Of a stretch of 64,000 bases of DNA, positions 61,553 through 64,000 are shown piece by piece. Position numbers and translations under genes: made by a program. The notes under the pieces are model-generated. The model saw nothing but the letters and a program-made list of their open reading frames with translations, was not told the origin of the DNA and searched no databases. Each line of letters opens with the position of its first letter. Within the stretch, counting starts at the first letter, position 1. Source of the DNA: JAPSGM01 sp963777045 (GTDB lineage Bacteria; Chloroflexota; Limnocylindria; QHBO01); contig CAVZPD010000009.1 of the NCBI GenBank assembly GCA_963777045.1, forward strand, positions 124,001 to 188,000, in the 5' to 3' direction.

Positions 61553-64000
61553 TTCCCCAACTCTCCAATCGTGGCCAGCACCCCCCGGGCGATGGCCGCG
61601 AGTTCACGCGGATCCGTCTGTTCCGGCGTATCGACGGATGTCCCCGCGACCGATGTGACGCCCTCTTGTGGATTGAGCGGCTCTCCCAGGTATGCCGCGT
61701 CGAGCCCCACCGCCAGGGCGTAGGCGTTGGCCGACAGCTCAGTCGATGGTTCCAGCGAGAGCGAATGGGACAGGAGATCGAGCAGTCCGGATGACGTCGG
61801 CCGGGCCTGCAGCACCTCACACCTCGCCAGCCAGCCGCCATTGTCGTCAAGCTCGACCGAGGACAACACACCGGCGCACGCGGCCCCCGCATCCAGATCG
61901 ATGAACTCGGTCGTGCCCAGCACCGGGCTGACCTGTCCGCCCATCGGACCCAGGATGATGACCGGGGCGGGACGTTGCGCGATCTCGCGCAGCAGGATCG
62001 AGATCGCACCCCCGGCTTGGGTGGTGGCGACCGCCACGTTGACCGGGATCTCACCCGCTGCGGCGTTGCGGGCGACCTCTAGCACAACGGCAACGCTTGC
62101 CGCGCTGGCGGTCGCGCCAGGCCCGGCAGTGTCGAGCCCGGCGACCAGCCATGGTGCGTCGTGCGCGCCCGATGTCGTGGCGATCAACTGCTCGGCGGGT
62201 GGCAGCCGCAGGGCGGCCGCCGAGGCGAGCTGTCGCCAGGACTGATCGTCGGCGACCACTCCGAGCACCGCCTCGGTCGTCTCCGGGCAGCGCTCGAGAA
62301 GCTGGGAGGCGAGCGGAGCGCTCGCCTCGTCCGGCAGTCGCAGGACGACCACCTCGCCGCTGCATGCGGGGAGCACCCCGGCCGGCGCTTCCAGTGCGAC
62401 GAAGGCGGACACCAGATCGCTTCCCGTCCAGCGTGACGAGCGGTAGGCAAGCGACACCGGCCACGCCGCGCCATCGATCCGTATCGACTCCCCCGTCTCA
62501 TCTCGGACGTCGAGGACGCGGGCCAGGTACCCAACTTCGCGCACCTCGTACCCGAGGTCGCTGAGTCGTTCGCCGACCGAGGCGAAGCTGTCGGCGAGCG
62601 CCTGGGAACCAATCATCCGGTCGTTGTGCTGGCTGATGGCCGCCACGTCCTTCGCCAGGCGCTGGACATCTGCCGGCTGCGGCGTTGGCGGCGGGGTGGT
62701 GGTGATCTCACTGGCCGCGATGCCGATCGGCGCAAACTGGCTCCACCCCACCGAGCCGGCCAGCACGGCGACGGCGAGCAGGCCGACGGTGAGCATCGCC
62801 TGCCGAACGGCAAGGCCGGGCAACGCCGTCGACGCCCCCTCGGCACGCAGAGTGGTGGCGGGGGCAACCCGCGCGACGAGCCCCACCGCTGGGCGCGTCG
62901 CCAGCCAGCCGACAGTGACGGCCACGAGGGCCGCCACTCCGGCCACGGCCAGCGATACGATCCCGAGCCCGAGCGCCAGTCCAAGACCGCCGATGAGCAC
63001 CGCGGCCAGCACTGCAGCGCAGAGCGCCGGTAGCACGGCCTCGGCGAACACAAGCTTGCGCACCGGACCGGCACGCCAGCCCAGGGCGCGCAGCAGTCCC
63101 AGAGTGGCGAGTCGGCGCTCGACGGTGAGGAGGGCGTTGTCGAGCACCACCGCCCCCGCGGCGAACAGCGCCGCCGCAGCGCCGAGGAGGTGGTAGGGGG
63201 CGATTCGCAGCGCGACCACCTGTCCAAGCAGCGTTCCCCGCAGCGCACCGTTGAAGACCAGCTCGACCGTGGCAACGAAGCCGGCCAGGGTCACTGCCGC
63301 CACCAGCGCGATGGCGGTCCCCACGAACCGGAGGCGCGACTCGAGTGCCTGCGAAATGGCTAGGCCACGCATGCTGCCGACCGCGCGTCGGCCACCATCC
63401 ACCGACCGTCCGCGCAGCGCGGCCGCGATCGGCCGCCGGGCGCCAAGGCCCCCAACGGTCAGGACTGACAGCAGGTGCGCGCCGAGGACAGCGCCCAGCA
63501 GGAGGCCGTAGGTCAGCCACCTATCAGTCGACCCTTGGTCAGGAGCCAGCGCCACGTAGGCAGCCACCGCGATGATCCCGGCACCCAGACCGACCACGAG
63601 CGCCTGGCCAGCCAGCAGGGCAAGGACCGTCCGGCGACGCCAGCCAATGAGCCGCAAGGTCGACAGCTCCGCCGCCTGGTCTTCGACGAGCACCAGCGCG
63701 AAGGTGACGAGGTAGGCCAACGCCACCGCGACCGCACCCGCCAGCAGTACGCCCGACAAACCTGCGGCCCCCGACTCGATGCGCGGCGCCTCACCGAGCG
63801 TCGTCCAGCGCTCGCTGATGACGCCGAGGTCGGGCACCTCGACCTCCACGTCGGAAGCAGCGGCACCGGCCACCACGTCTACCCGCAGCCCGGTGCGCTG
63901 GATGATCGACTGAGCCACATCTTCGACCCGGCTAATGGCCTGCGCGTCGTAACCGGTGACGTCCGCGACGCGCACCCGGATGGCGTCGATGAACCGCTCC
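61549..64000 (-). CDS. FtsX-family ABC permease fused to a degenerate M28-like peptidase domain (5' end outside window)
   Basis: The frame is open to base 64000, so the N-terminus is missing. Visible part: two FtsX-type helix bundles (e.g. ELSTLRLIGWRRRTVLALLA and RLATLGLLRALGWRAGPVRK, each with the cytosolic LR(L/A)(I/L)GW coupling motif), then about 370 exported residues resembling an M28 aminopeptidase (DVAAISQHNDRMIGS; DTAGPGATASAASVAVVLEVA). The M28 zinc ligands are not conserved: the H-X-D His is Gly, GADDN reads GATAS, and the Glu-Glu pair is absent. I infer a pseudo-peptidase sensing or binding domain. Confidence 0.82.
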   Translation of the reverse strand, partial: ERFIDAIRVRVADVTGYDAQAISRVEDVAQSIIQRTGLRVDVVAGAAASDVEVEVPDLGVISERWTTLGEAPRIESGAAGLSGVLLAGAVAVALAYLVTFALVLVEDQAAELSTLRLIGWRRRTVLALLAGQALVVGLGAGIIAVAAYVALAPDQGSTDRWLTYGLLLGAVLGAHLLSVLTVGGLGARRPIAAALRGRSVDGGRRAVGSMRGLAISQALESRLRFVGTAIALVAAVTLAGFVATVELVFNGALRGTLLGQVVALRIAPYHLLGAAAALFAAGAVVLDNALLTVERRLATLGLLRALGWRAGPVRKLVFAEAVLPALCAAVLAAVLIGGLGLALGLGIVSLAVAGVAALVAVTVGWLATRPAVGLVARVAPATTLRAEGASTALPGLAVRQAMLTVGLLAVAVLAGSVGWSQFAPIGIAASEITTTPPPTPQPADVQRLAKDVAAISQHNDRMIGSQALADSFASVGERLSDLGYEVREVGYLARVLDVRDETGESIRIDGAAWPVSLAYRSSRWTGSDLVSAFVALEAPAGVLPACSGEVVVLRLPDEASAPLASQLLERCPETTEAVLGVVADDQSWRQLASAAALRLPPAEQLIATTSGAHDAPWLVAGLDTAGPGATASAASVAVVLEVARNAAAGEIPVNVAVATTQAGGAISILLREIAQRPAPVIILGPMGGQVSPVLGTTEFIDLDAGAACAGVLSSVELDDNGGWLARCEVLQARPTSSGLLDLLSHSLSLEPSTELSANAYALAVGLDAAYLGEPLNPQEGVTSVAGTSVDTPEQTDPRELAAIARGVLATIGELGK

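Overview
The window is high-GC, densely packed bacterial DNA with GC-rich third codon positions throughout. It has many 1-8 base stop/start overlaps and many genes whose start codon sits 5-8 bases after a TANNNT -10 box, i.e. probable leaderless transcripts. A quinol:cytochrome c complex with split cytochrome b (b6-like plus subunit IV-like), a preceding Fe-S flavoprotein and an extra membrane subunit, together with System I cytochrome c maturation and large secreted multidomain proteins, fits a Chloroflexota bacterium, possibly the Limnocylindria/Ellin6529 side. That placement is inference from gene content; no rRNA or ribosomal protein marker is present.

Layout. 1-10.4 kb: the end of a PYROXD2-like FAD oxidoreductase, an alpha/beta hydrolase-fold protein lacking its nucleophile Ser, a Bcp peroxiredoxin, three tiny membrane proteins, a YhaO/YhaN (SbcD/SbcC-like) pair, a PIG-L deacetylase and a lipoprotein penicillin-binding protein. 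10.4-16.2 kb: the respiratory operon (Fe-S flavoprotein, cytochrome b6-like, subunit IV-like, Rieske, dihaem cytochrome c, two membrane proteins). 16.2-26.6 kb: a class II aldolase, GbsR-like regulator, IscA-type protein, aminotransferase plus divergent transketolase, acetyltransferase, an ECF sigma factor coupled to a membrane Rieske protein that looks like its anti-sigma factor, a GAF/fRMsr-like protein, and an HxlR regulator. 26.8-33.5 kb: a complete ccmABCDEFGHI operon that would assemble the c-type cytochromes. 33.5-44.5 kb: phosphate genes, with pstSCAB-phoU-phoB-phoR on the minus strand behind a four-repeat candidate PHO box, a half-size TauE/SafE-like protein, Pit plus its DUF47 partner, and a PhoX-like phosphatase. 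44.5-59.7 kb: glycosidases (GH2, GH3), ATP-type PEP carboxykinase, a COG4315 lipoprotein, arsenate reductase, DinB-like protein, and a ~2,380-residue secreted mosaic protein. 59.7-64 kb: tRNA-Lys, a tyrosine recombinase, and an ABC ATPase with an FtsX-type permease carrying a degenerate M28-like domain, cut by the window edge.

The most unusual signal is not a gene. Two intergenic elements of 178 and 179 bp (18425-18602 and 49942-50120) and a half copy (1281-1343) share short motifs, CCGATAGAT and its reverse complement, spaced 45-52-45 bases apart. The sequence between the motifs has diverged, yet local hairpins keep their positions and G-U wobbles keep the outer stems paired. This looks like an undescribed structured RNA or structured repeat family.
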